Below are positions 34,444-42,684 of a stretch of DNA of 64,000 nucleotides, in pieces (position 1 is the stretch's first letter; the number at the start of each line of letters is the position of its first letter). Below the pieces are notes generated by a model. That model was given only the letters and a program-made list of their open reading frames with translations. It did no database searches and was not told where the DNA came from. This DNA comes from Armatimonadota bacterium (GTDB lineage: Bacteria; Armatimonadota; Fimbriimonadia; Fimbriimonadales; Fimbriimonadaceae): NCBI GenBank assembly GCA_016223145.1, contig JACRPN010000013.1:119807-183806 (forward strand), written 5' to 3'. The position numbers were made by a program, and so were the translations under genes.

Positions 34444-35676
34444 TCAGGCCTTTCTTCCGAGAAGCGACATCAGCGTCCGGATGCGCTCTCCCCAACTACC
34501 GTCCGAGACCGCCGGTGACAGGTCATCGCTGCACGACTCGACCGCATAGCGCACCAGCCCGGCACAGGTCGCGAGTTCGGGCCGCGAGGCTTCTGCCGCG
34601 TGATGGCCCCTGAAATGGGGCACGGTCGGCTTGGCCTTCACGCCCGGAATGGTGGTCTCAAAGAGCTCGGTGATGCCCTTCATCTGGGAACCGCCACCGG
34701 TCACAGCCATCCCGCCGGGCGCCCGATCAAGGCACCCGCCGCGCTCAAGAGCCTCGCGTACCATCTTCGCGATCTCGCGCATCCTGGCCTCGACGATCTC
34801 GCAAAAGACTTTCCGTTGCATGGATCGGCGCTCGATCTGGCCCATTTGGAGCACCATGATGGACTCATTTTCGGGCACCATCGCCGCGATCGCGCATCCC
34901 GCAGACACTTTGAGCGCCTCCGCCTCCTCGGGTGAGACTTTCAGGAGCTTGGAGATGTCCGAGGTGACGTGTTTGCTTCCAAGTGGTACGGTGTCGGCAA
35001 AAATCGCCGTGCCGCCTTCGAACGCCCCGACCGCCGTCGAATCGCCACCGATGTCCACGACGATCGAACCATATTCCATCTGGTGGGAGGTTAGAACGCC
35101 CAACCCCGAGGCTACGGGCTCGTAAACAAATTGGTCGATTGCCCGGCCGCCGGCTTCGGCGATGCGCTCCATCAGCTCGATCTGCGCGCTCTCGACGCCG
35201 ATGAGCAGGGTCGAAACTTCCAACCTTGAACCGGACTTCCCCAAAGGCGACTTCTTCGCCGGTCTGCCGTCGATGCGAAATTCTGCCGGGATCGCCTGAA
35301 CCAGTTCCCTGCCGTCAGGTAGGGCAACCTGTCGGCTATGGTTCACGACCTGGAGCACGTCCTCGCGCGTGATGGCCCGTGTGCTCGGGAAGATCGGCAC
35401 CAGGCCTTGGCCGAGCGTCGGCTGTCCTTGCCGCCCTCCGACACCAAAGACCACCGGAGTCCCCTTGAGCCCCGAGGTCGCTTCGACCCTGGAAAGGGCT
35501 ACACCGGCGGCCTGAGCCACGACCTCTGCGTCCACGATGGCGCCCTTTCGAACGCCGTCATGAGGCTCTATGGCGAACCCAAGAACCTTGACCGAACCCG
35601 ACGCGTCGAGTTCGCCTGCCAAGGCTGCGACTTTGGTGCTGCCGATATCGAGAACGACGGATTGGCTGGCGGTCAT
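34444..35676 (-). CDS. ftsA: Cell division protein FtsA
   Basis: FtsA is an actin-like ATPase that tethers FtsZ to the membrane. The 410-residue protein has the phosphate 1 motif VVLDIGSTKVAALAGE, the 1C subdomain (~85-165), phosphate 2 SIVVDIGGDSTAVG and the adenosine motif AVTGGGSQMKGI. The C-terminus IRTLMSLLGRKA is a plausible amphipathic membrane-binding helix. It precedes ftsZ in the cluster. Confidence 0.96.
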   Translation of the reverse strand: MTASQSVVLDIGSTKVAALAGELDASGSVKVLGFAIEPHDGVRKGAIVDAEVVAQAAGVALSRVEATSGLKGTPVVFGVGGRQGQPTLGQGLVPIFPSTRAITREDVLQVVNHSRQVALPDGRELVQAIPAEFRIDGRPAKKSPLGKSGSRLEVSTLLIGVESAQIELMERIAEAGGRAIDQFVYEPVASGLGVLTSHQMEYGSIVVDIGGDSTAVGAFEGGTAIFADTVPLGSKHVTSDISKLLKVSPEEAEALKVSAGCAIAAMVPENESIMVLQMGQIERRSMQRKVFCEIVEARMREIAKMVREALERGGCLDRAPGGMAVTGGGSQMKGITELFETTIPGVKAKPTVPHFRGHHAAEASRPELATCAGLVRYAVESCSDDLSPAVSDGSWGERIRTLMSLLGRKA

Positions 35677-35811
35677 GGCGGAATAGGGTCCTCGTGGCCG
35701 TTGCGTCCGGCGGCGTCATAGGTACAGCCCCGGTTCGACGGCATGGCAACTCATAGCATAGCGGATTCAGGCGCGCTTAGCAATCCCCGCGCCGTCAATC
35801 GCATGAAGGGC

Positions 35812-36213
35812 TCAGGTCTTGGAGGGTTGCGCCTGTCGCTGCTGGTCGGCCAGACGTCGCTTTTCGCGCTCATCGGCCATTTTGGTCAGCATGAATCGGC
35901 GGATCAGGCTGAGGTTGGTGAAGATGCGCGTGCCCATCACGAGCACCGCTGCCAGCAGGAGGTTCATGCCGATCTTGTCGCCAAGCCAGGCCAAAAAGAA
36001 GGCGAACACGATGTTGGAGAGGAAACCCGTCACGAAGATCGCCGACGAGTACTTCCCCTCAAGACCGGACCGAATCCCACCGACGAGCGAGTCCAGACCT
36101 GCCACGCAAGCCACCGCGATGTACTTCCCGACGATCCCTGAGATCGGCCCCAGGCCGATCAACTTGGCCAAGAGCACGCCGAGCAGAAGCGCGGCCACCG
36201 GTATGAAGATCAC
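35812..36213 (-). CDS. sbp: Small basic protein Sbp (DUF1290)
   Basis: This 133-residue membrane protein of the DUF1290 family has three hydrophobic stretches: ~3-22, ~30-45 and ~58-98. They are joined by the conserved motif YIAVACVAGLDSLVGGIRSG. Its gene lies between DUF881 and ftsA, as in many Gram-positive and other Terrabacteria dcw clusters. Function is unknown, presumed linked to division. The GTG start at 36213 overlaps the DUF881 stop. The C-terminus is charged and Gln-rich. Confidence 0.92.
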   Translation of the reverse strand: MIFIPVAALLLGVLLAKLIGLGPISGIVGKYIAVACVAGLDSLVGGIRSGLEGKYSSAIFVTGFLSNIVFAFFLAWLGDKIGMNLLLAAVLVMGTRIFTNLSLIRRFMLTKMADEREKRRLADQQRQAQPSKT

Positions 36214-36971
36214 TTGCTTGCCCCCGCAACCTGGAGGAACTTGGTTGCCGTGGCGCCCGCGTAGGCCGGAAGGTGGTGACGCTCGACTTTTTCCAGCGTC
36301 ACCATCGCAGGGTCGGCCTGACGAATCTCGTCGAGCACACCGTTGCGAAGGTTCAACCCCCCGATCATCGCCTCGGGGTCTCCCACCGCCCTAATCCGGA
36401 CTGGGGAAGCCACAGGAACGCCGTCCACCTGAATGGTCGGACCCACGCACCGGATGCTGGTCCGCCCGATCACCCGCTGGTTGTTGATGGCAATAGCCTC
36501 GGCGCCGGAGGCCCGCAGTTCGTTGACCACGCGGAGCACATCCACGTCGTGGACGATGAGGTCGTTGTTGGGGATGCTGCCCGAATCGGCGCGCTCGCTG
36601 TCTTTGAGCGTGATTGTCACGCCGGGCCCTTCGACCTCGGTCAGACCCGTAAAGAGCTTGGTGTCCTGCAGGGTGTCGTTCAGGACCTTGGACTGCCGGG
36701 TCTGATCTCCCATCGCGTTCTCGAGCTGGGTCTTCTCCTCGCGGAGCTTCTTGACTTCGACGGTCATGCGCTGATACTCATCGCGCAGGCTCTGCTCGAT
36801 TTGGGCGGCGTTGAGCCTTTGGTCAAGGTCGATGTCCGGCCCGCCGCCGCGTCCACTCTCACGGGACACGGGTATCCAGGCGAGGATCATCATGAACCCC
36901 AGAACCAGCGAAAGCATGCTGACGGGCAGCACCCAGGGCGCTCCGGTGGCTCGGTGAATAAATGGGTTCAT
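36210..36971 (-). CDS. DUF881 family protein
   Basis: A 253-residue protein with one N-terminal TM (~15-35), a coiled coil (~50-95, LRDEYQRMTVEVKKLREEKT) and a DUF881 domain: LTEVEGPGVTITLKDS, NNDLIVHDVDVLRVVNELRA, AEAIAINNQRVIGRTSIRCV. Start overlaps the ftsQ stop (ATGA) and its stop overlaps the sbp start, so all three are coupled. The family co-occurs with division genes in Firmicutes and Actinobacteria. The mechanism is unknown. Confidence 0.92.
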   Translation of the reverse strand: MNPFIHRATGAPWVLPVSMLSLVLGFMMILAWIPVSRESGRGGGPDIDLDQRLNAAQIEQSLRDEYQRMTVEVKKLREEKTQLENAMGDQTRQSKVLNDTLQDTKLFTGLTEVEGPGVTITLKDSERADSGSIPNNDLIVHDVDVLRVVNELRASGAEAIAINNQRVIGRTSIRCVGPTIQVDGVPVASPVRIRAVGDPEAMIGGLNLRNGVLDEIRQADPAMVTLEKVERHHLPAYAGATATKFLQVAGASK

Positions 36972-37717
36972 GGATTGTTGGGCCTATTCTTTGGGACGGC
37001 TGTTGGACGGCTTGGGGATACGAGGTTTATCGCAGAATTTTGGTCCAGCAGCGAGGGGTTTCGCTGAAGGAGCGATTGCAGCTTTGCAAACTTGCCTTTC
37101 AACCCGGCGGCGCTACCCAATTCGACGCGAGCCCGCCCGGGAAGTTCCACGCGGCAGCCGCCTCCGGCCTCGATGACGACACGCGCTGCCGCACCCCTGG
37201 CGCCAGCCAGCTTGTAGTCGGCGCAGGCCAAGCAGATCAGGGCGGCGGCCCCCGCATTCCAACGGCCGCCGAGGGCCAGTTGTGGGGCGTGGGCCGTGGC
37301 GGGAACGCTTACCAGAGGCAAACCCTCGACGGGTTCGGGAGACCGGAAAACCTCCCCACGGTCGCTGAGATAGAGCCCTGGGGGCTCGGCAAGCCGGCCC
37401 GCGGCCTTCATGGCTACCAGCGCAAGGGTCCCCGAGCCAAACACAGACCTCCGCAGGTCGGCGGTTCGAATGCTGGGCAACGCCTGAATTCTCGTCTCGA
37501 TGGCCCTCGGGTTCACCCGCATGCTGGGCACAGCGCGGAGCTTTGCAAGTTCTGATTCGATCAGCGGGCGCAGCTTTTCGGGCGCCCCCTCGACCTTGAC
37601 CCTCCGTACCGACGTCGCGGAGCTCCACCAGAGTCCGGCGGCGACGTTGGCGATCACGCAGACCCAAAGGAACTGCGAGAAGGAGATCGGCGCCCGGCGT
37701 CTACGTCTCCTTCGCAT
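36968..37717 (-). CDS. ftsQ: FtsQ/DivIB-like division protein
   Basis: A 249-residue bitopic protein: a basic N-terminus (MRRRRRRRAPI), a TM (~13-32) and a POTRA-type domain beginning VRRVKVEGAPEKLRPLIESE (~37-105). A β-domain follows with LYLSDRGEVFRSPEPVEGLP. Its position between ddl and ftsA and its architecture support FtsQ, although sequence similarity in this family is low. It overlaps the 3' end of murC/ddl by 17 bp. The SPEPVEG stretch equals the translation of a common bacterial REP word and may be an old insertion. Confidence 0.85.
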   Translation of the reverse strand: MRRRRRRRAPISFSQFLWVCVIANVAAGLWWSSATSVRRVKVEGAPEKLRPLIESELAKLRAVPSMRVNPRAIETRIQALPSIRTADLRRSVFGSGTLALVAMKAAGRLAEPPGLYLSDRGEVFRSPEPVEGLPLVSVPATAHAPQLALGGRWNAGAAALICLACADYKLAGARGAAARVVIEAGGGCRVELPGRARVELGSAAGLKGKFAKLQSLLQRNPSLLDQNSAINLVSPSRPTAVPKNRPNNP

Positions 37718-40145
37718 GGCACTCCATCGCGTTGCGGACGATCCAATCGCAGAGGTCTTCGAAGCTGATCCCGTCCACGCCGGCGGCGCGCGGCAGCAGA
37801 GAGGTGGGGGTCATGCCCGGGAGGGTGTTCACTTCGAGGACGAACACGTCGTCGTTCCGCACGATCATGTCGGTCCGGGTGGCGCCCCTGCATCCAAGCG
37901 CCCGATGAGCCTCAAGGGCAATGCGCTTGAGTTCATCGAGCATCGCCGCGGGCAACCGAGCGGGGCAGATTTCGTTGGTCGCGCCCGGTGTGTACTTCGC
38001 GGCAAAGTCGTATTGTCCCGAATCCGGCACGATCTCGACGGGCGGCAGCGCACGGTCTCCCAGCACGGGCACCGATACCTCCACACCCTCGATCAGCTCT
38101 TCGATCAGAGCTCCAGAACCGTAGGCCAGGGCCTTCTCGACAGCCGTCGCAAGTTCCTCAGCCGACCTAACAAAACTCAACCCGACGGTCGATCCCTGGG
38201 CATTGGGCTTGACGACGAGGGGCACTTGTAGCTCTCCCCTCCCTTGTTTTTCGCGAAGCGGAAAATGCTTCCGAGTCCCGGCTTGTCGGGAAGGGAGGGG
38301 TCGGGGGAGGGAGACATCGAGCTCTTCGACCGAGGAGAAAAGCCTCCCCATCGGCACCTTTATGCCCCGCGCCTCCAGTACCTGCTTGGTGAGCTGCTTA
38401 TCCATCGCGATGGCACTGGACTGAAGGCCAGACCCCGTGTACGGGATGTGCAGCATCTCGAAAAGGCCCTGAAATGCGCCGTCTTCGGCGTTGGTCCCGT
38501 GGACGCAAAGAAAGGCCAGGTCCGGTCGGTTTGGTCCTTTGAACGCAGCAAGATCGCCCTTGGAGAGCAGAAGGTCGGATACGTCAAATAGGTCGTATTC
38601 GTAGCCCTTCTTTCCAAGGGCTTCCGCCACAGCCCTCCCGCTGTGCAGCGAGACCTCCCGCTCGGCCGAATCGCCCCCATAGATCACGGCGACCTTGAGC
38701 GGCCTTCCCCACTCCTCGATCGGCCGGCCCCCATAGCCTCCTATTCGCTTCAACTCCTCGACCAGGGCCGGCGCGAACTCCGAGATATTCCCGGCGCCCA
38801 TGCCCACGACCACGTCGCCGGGACGGGTCATCTTGGCAACCTCTCTTGGCAGCAGATGCCGCGACGGGATGTAGCGAACGGGTTTGGTGACCAGCTCCGC
38901 GATTCGCGCGGCGCTCATCCCCGGCATCGGCTTCTCGCGGGCGGGATAGATGTCGGTGAGCACGACCAGGTCTGCCAATGACAACGCTTCGGCGAAGGCC
39001 TCAAGGTGCTCGGCTGTGCGGGAATAGAGATGGGGTTGGAAGACGACGATCAGGCGTTTGCGCCCAGGAAGCCACTGAAACCAGTGAAAACGGACGGCTT
39101 CGAGCGTCGCTCGTACTTCAGTGGGATGGTGGGCATAGTCGTCGATGACGTCGACGCCTCGAACCGTATCCCCAATGAACTCAAGGGGCGATTCCTGCAA
39201 GATCTGCTGCCTGCGCTCAGCTCCGCCAAATCGAAGAACGGGCATGACGCACTTTGCCATCTCGGCCCCGACAACTTCGCATGCCACGAGCGCGCCAGCC
39301 GCGTTCGATTCGTTGTGGATGCCTCGTTGCTGAACGCTAAACATCAATAGATCGGGGTCGTAGCTCGCGAGTTGGACCAGCTGGTCTCGACGATACTCCT
39401 CTCCCCTGGCAGTTACCTGCTTGGCAAGGTCCGCAGCGCCGGAGTCATCTCCGCAATAGAGGAGAGCCCCCTCATCTGGCACCTTTTCAACGAACCGCTT
39501 CACACTCTCCTTCAGATTCTCAAACGTCCCGTGGTAGTCCAAGTGATCCGGTTCCAGGTTCGTCAGAACCACGATCGTCGGCGTCAAATCGTGAAAGCTG
39601 TCGTAGGCCTCGCACGCCTCCACCACCGCCCACTCGCCACGGCCCTCGACCACCGCGCCACCAAACTCCGGGACCTCAGCTCCAACCACGATCGTGGGGT
39701 CCATTCCCGCCGCCCTCAGGCCCGCGCCGATCATGCCAGTGGTCGTCGTCTTGCCATGGGTGCCCGTGACGGCGATCACTTTCTTGTCACGCAAGAGCCA
39801 GCCGAGGAGCTGTGAGCGCCGAAAGAGTGGGCATTCCAACTTGCGCGCCGCGGCAACCTCGGGGCTCTCATCGAGCGGGATCGCGTCGGAGAGCACCAGT
39901 TGGTCGCCCTCGCGGATGCCGTCGCCAAAGTGCCCGATGCGCACCGGGATGCCGAGCGTTTCCAGCTCCGCCGTGATCGGGCTCGGGTTGGAGTCGGAAC
40001 CGCGCACGTCGAGTCCCCGGTTCTTGAGCATCCGTGCCAGGCCGCTCATCCCGGCGCCGCCGATCCCAACCAGAAAGAAGGTCTTGCTCGCCGAAAACGT
40101 CTCGGCGGGTGCGAACGCGGTCTGGATCTCCTGTTTGGTTCTCAC
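37701..40145 (-). CDS. murC/ddl: Fused UDP-MurNAc:L-Ala ligase and D-Ala-D-Ala ligase
   Basis: This single 814-residue frame joins two peptidoglycan precursor enzymes. Residues ~20-460 are MurC: FFLVGIGGAGMSGLARML, ATP loop VIAVTGTHGKTTTTGMI, VLTNLEPDHLDYHG, DVIDDYAHHPTEVRATLEA. Residues ~484-814 are Ddl (ATP-grasp): KVAVIYGGDSAEREVSLHSG, LCVHGTNAEDGAFQG, VPLVVKPNAQGSTVGLSFV, LEVNTLPGMTPTSLLPRAA. The GTG start at 40145 overlaps the murG stop. A hairpin-derived insertion of ~28 residues (about 611-639) lies just before the Ddl strand VPLVVKP. MurC-Ddl fusions are known in Chlamydiae. No murB is present in the cluster. Confidence 0.96.
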   Translation of the reverse strand: MRTKQEIQTAFAPAETFSASKTFFLVGIGGAGMSGLARMLKNRGLDVRGSDSNPSPITAELETLGIPVRIGHFGDGIREGDQLVLSDAIPLDESPEVAAARKLECPLFRRSQLLGWLLRDKKVIAVTGTHGKTTTTGMIGAGLRAAGMDPTIVVGAEVPEFGGAVVEGRGEWAVVEACEAYDSFHDLTPTIVVLTNLEPDHLDYHGTFENLKESVKRFVEKVPDEGALLYCGDDSGAADLAKQVTARGEEYRRDQLVQLASYDPDLLMFSVQQRGIHNESNAAGALVACEVVGAEMAKCVMPVLRFGGAERRQQILQESPLEFIGDTVRGVDVIDDYAHHPTEVRATLEAVRFHWFQWLPGRKRLIVVFQPHLYSRTAEHLEAFAEALSLADLVVLTDIYPAREKPMPGMSAARIAELVTKPVRYIPSRHLLPREVAKMTRPGDVVVGMGAGNISEFAPALVEELKRIGGYGGRPIEEWGRPLKVAVIYGGDSAEREVSLHSGRAVAEALGKKGYEYDLFDVSDLLLSKGDLAAFKGPNRPDLAFLCVHGTNAEDGAFQGLFEMLHIPYTGSGLQSSAIAMDKQLTKQVLEARGIKVPMGRLFSSVEELDVSLPRPLPSRQAGTRKHFPLREKQGRGELQVPLVVKPNAQGSTVGLSFVRSAEELATAVEKALAYGSGALIEELIEGVEVSVPVLGDRALPPVEIVPDSGQYDFAAKYTPGATNEICPARLPAAMLDELKRIALEAHRALGCRGATRTDMIVRNDDVFVLEVNTLPGMTPTSLLPRAAGVDGISFEDLCDWIVRNAMECHAKET
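38228..38312 (-). repeat. Hairpin element inserted in frame in the Ddl half
   Basis: The outer stem is CCCCTCCCTT…AAGGGAGGGG (10 bp). Inner small dyads are TTTTC…GAAAA-like and CCCG…CGGG. It encodes a basic, Pro/Arg-rich stretch (SLPRPLPSRQAGTRKHFPLR) not expected in Ddl. It resembles the CCCTCCCTTGG element at 59563-59615. Confidence 0.75.
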
Positions 40146-41233
40146 CGCTTCCTCCCCATCAGCGCCGCCTCATTGACCAGCGCCACCACGCGCTCGGTCG
40201 CATCCGGTACATCCCATTTTGCCAGCGCTTCAGAAGCGCGCTCGCGGCGAGATTGATCGTCTAGCCAGCCCAAAATCTCCGCCTCTAATCTCGCCGGGGT
40301 CACTTCGCTCTGCTCCAGCACGCTGCACGCGCCCATCGCTTCGAGCTCCTTGGCGTTATGGTACTGATGGTTGGCGTGGGCATGGGGCAAAGGCACAAAG
40401 ATCCCCGGCAGTCGAAATGCAGCGGCCTCGGACAGGGTCCCCACTCCCGAACGCGCCACCAAGAGCGTGGATCGGCAATAGGCCTCCGCCATGGCATCGA
40501 CGTCCAAGAAGGAACGCACTTCGTAATCGTCTTTCAATCCCAATCTCTCATACGAATGAAACACCGCTTCGAAGTGATTTCTTCCCGTGGAATGCAGCCA
40601 GTGCATCGCACGGCCCACCATGCGCTGGGCCGCACCGAGGCTCGCCTCGTTCAAGGCTTGAGCGCCCTGCGATCCTCCGGACACCAGGATCAGGGGCAGA
40701 AGGTCGCGCGGCTGAGGGTTGCGCGCCGCATCGCGAAGCTCCTTTCGAATCGGCTGCCCGGTGCGTACGACCTTGCATCCGGGAAACTGCGCCGCAGCGC
40801 TCTCAAACGTCGTTGCAACGGCATAGGCTTTCGGCGCGAACATCCGATTGGTCCGACCCGGCACGCTATCGCCCTCATGGATGACCACAGGAATTCCCAA
40901 TGCCTGGGCGGCGCTGACCACCGGTCCCGCTGAATAGCCACCGGTCGAGAAGACCGCGTCAGGGCGCAGCTTTCTCAGCACCGGCTTGACGGCGATCCGC
41001 GCGCGAATCAGCCCGCCCAGACTCTTCCAACCGCGGGGCGTCTTGAGGCTGTAAAGCGGCGCAGAGGGAAAGCCCCGAAACACGATTTCCAGCTTCTGGC
41101 ACGCGGCGGATTCCTGGCCCCTCAATGAGCCCAAGTAGACGATCTCCGCGCCGTCTTCCCTGGCCTGCCGCGCGACCTCAAGCGCGGGATAGACGTGTCC
41201 GCCCGTCCCGCCACCGGTGATGGCCAGTCTCAA
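40142..41233 (-). CDS. murG: UDP-GlcNAc:lipid I transferase MurG
   Basis: MurG makes lipid II on the inner membrane face. The start is TTG at 41233, because AGGAGG lies 6 bp upstream and the product begins directly at LRLAITGGGTGGHVYPALEV; 363 residues. Other GT28 motifs are FSTGGYSAGPVV, VIHEGDSVPGRTNR, LVSGGSQGAQALNE and the acceptor/donor loop ARSGVGTLSEAAAF. It overlaps the 3' end of ftsW by 56 bp. The longer frame to 41341 is inside ftsW and is rejected. Confidence 0.96.
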   Translation of the reverse strand: MRLAITGGGTGGHVYPALEVARQAREDGAEIVYLGSLRGQESAACQKLEIVFRGFPSAPLYSLKTPRGWKSLGGLIRARIAVKPVLRKLRPDAVFSTGGYSAGPVVSAAQALGIPVVIHEGDSVPGRTNRMFAPKAYAVATTFESAAAQFPGCKVVRTGQPIRKELRDAARNPQPRDLLPLILVSGGSQGAQALNEASLGAAQRMVGRAMHWLHSTGRNHFEAVFHSYERLGLKDDYEVRSFLDVDAMAEAYCRSTLLVARSGVGTLSEAAAFRLPGIFVPLPHAHANHQYHNAKELEAMGACSVLEQSEVTPARLEAEILGWLDDQSRRERASEALAKWDVPDATERVVALVNEAALMGRKR

Positions 41234-42410
41234 CGGCTTCCTCCTGTTTCTTCTTGGGCGCAGGCATGGGGACCAGCGCGGACTGGCACATTCCGATCGC
41301 CACCCATAGGGCGACCAGGCTCGATCCTCCCGAGCTGACAAACGGAAGCGGGATGCCGATGGCCGGCAGCGTCCCGTTCGCCATCAACAGGTTGGTGACC
41401 GATTGCACGGCGATCCACGCACCCACCCCCGTCAAGACCAAGCCTCCAAACTTCGAGGGCGCTTTGGGGGCGAGCAGAAAGAGCCTCAAACTGAGCGCCG
41501 CAAGCAAACCGACGACGGCCAGCCAGCCCAAGAAGCCCGTCTCTTCTGCGATGGTCGAGGCGATGAAGTCGGTCGTCCGCGCGGGCAAGATGTGCTTGGC
41601 GCGGCCGTTGCCAATCCCTATCCCGAGGATGCCCCCGCCCGCCATCGAGAGCTCCGACTGATTGCTCTGGAACCCGATGTCGTCCATCAGCGCTGCTTCG
41701 TGCCGGTGGAAGTGGTTCATGATCCGCTCCATCCGGTAAGGCTCCATCTTGACGGCCACCAGCATCATCAGCAGACCCGCGACGGTTCCCACGATCATCG
41801 TCTTTTTGGAGACGCCGCCGGTCCAGCACATCAGGTAGCCGACCACGGCGAGCACGGCAGCGGTGCCGAGGTCCGGCTCCATCGCGATCAGGGCGAGCGC
41901 GAGGACCGCCCAGATGCCTGGCATGCAGCGCTGGAGCTTGGGCAGGCCCACGTTGTCCATCCAGAGCGGAAAGCTCTTTTGCCGCTTGATCTTGTCCGGC
42001 CAAGCTTTACGGTTCGCGAAAACCCCGGCAAAGTAGAGGATCAGAGTGACCTTTGCGAGCTCGGCGGGCTGGATAGGGATCGGCCCCAGCTTGATCCAGC
42101 GCGTCGCGCCGTTCATCTCGTACCCGATGCCCGGAATCTCCACGGCAATCAGCGCCAGAACGGTCAGCAGCCAGAGGAAACCCGAAGCCCTGAGCCAGGT
42201 TCTGGGGCTTCTTCCCGCAACGAAGACCCCCGCAGCCAGCGCCACAGCCGTGAACAAGAGCTGCATCAAGAACTCGCGCGGGAGGATCGAAAGGTCGCGC
42301 TGGATCGAGCGCGGGTAGGCCGCGTCGAAAACGAAAAACAGTCCAACGAACGTTAAACAAAGGGCGAGCCAAAACAGCCCGCTATCGCGCATCAAAACGC
42401 TTTTTTTCAT
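41178..42410 (-). CDS. ftsW: Septal peptidoglycan glycosyltransferase FtsW
   Basis: A SEDS-family polymerase of lipid II acting with FtsI. The ATG at 42410 follows AAGGAG at 8 bp (410 residues); a GTG three codons upstream would leave no space for it. About ten TM helices are visible. SEDS motifs seen are GATRWIKLGPIPIQPAELAK, FQSNQSELSMAGGGILGIGI and PLPFVSSGGSSLVALWVAIG. The C-terminal tail is basic. It is followed by murG in overlap. The 275 bp upstream, to the murD stop, hold repeats only. Confidence 0.96.
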   Translation of the reverse strand: MKKSVLMRDSGLFWLALCLTFVGLFFVFDAAYPRSIQRDLSILPREFLMQLLFTAVALAAGVFVAGRSPRTWLRASGFLWLLTVLALIAVEIPGIGYEMNGATRWIKLGPIPIQPAELAKVTLILYFAGVFANRKAWPDKIKRQKSFPLWMDNVGLPKLQRCMPGIWAVLALALIAMEPDLGTAAVLAVVGYLMCWTGGVSKKTMIVGTVAGLLMMLVAVKMEPYRMERIMNHFHRHEAALMDDIGFQSNQSELSMAGGGILGIGIGNGRAKHILPARTTDFIASTIAEETGFLGWLAVVGLLAALSLRLFLLAPKAPSKFGGLVLTGVGAWIAVQSVTNLLMANGTLPAIGIPLPFVSSGGSSLVALWVAIGMCQSALVPMPAPKKKQEEAVETGHHRWRDGRTRLSRA

Positions 42411-42617
42411 GGTCGCCACTCCTTGGCTTTCATGGTGTTTCCGCCCATCCTGGGCGATTCATTAGTTTAGACGTTTCTCGAGGCAGAAATATCCAAGTCC
42501 TGGGCTATTCGCTATGGAGTGCGGCGACTAGGGGCTTTACGCCATGGCGAGGCGCGAAGGGCGAAGAGCGAGGTGCGAGGTCCGAGGTCTGAAGTGCGAG
42601 GCAGGGGTGAAGATTTC

Positions 42618-42670
42618 CACCTCGCCCCAACGGGGAGAGGTCGGTGAACGCAGTGAACCGGGTGAGGGGG
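42618..42670 (-). repeat. Intergenic hairpin element between murD and ftsW
   Basis: On the minus strand it reads CCCTCACCCGGTTCACTGCG, then a hairpin CCTCTCCCC-GTT-GGGGCGAGG. A near-identical copy is at 59641-59694, with GTT replaced by AAA in the loop. It begins about 15 bp after the murD stop. Upstream (42549-42600) is an iterated GCGAAGGGCGAAGAGCGAGG-like stretch. Confidence 0.75.
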
Positions 42671-42684
42671 ATGGGAGAGATGGC

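Noticed and set aside
41234..41341. Longer murG start
   Set aside because: Lies within ftsW; a strong AGGAGG supports TTG 41233, where the conserved N-terminus begins.
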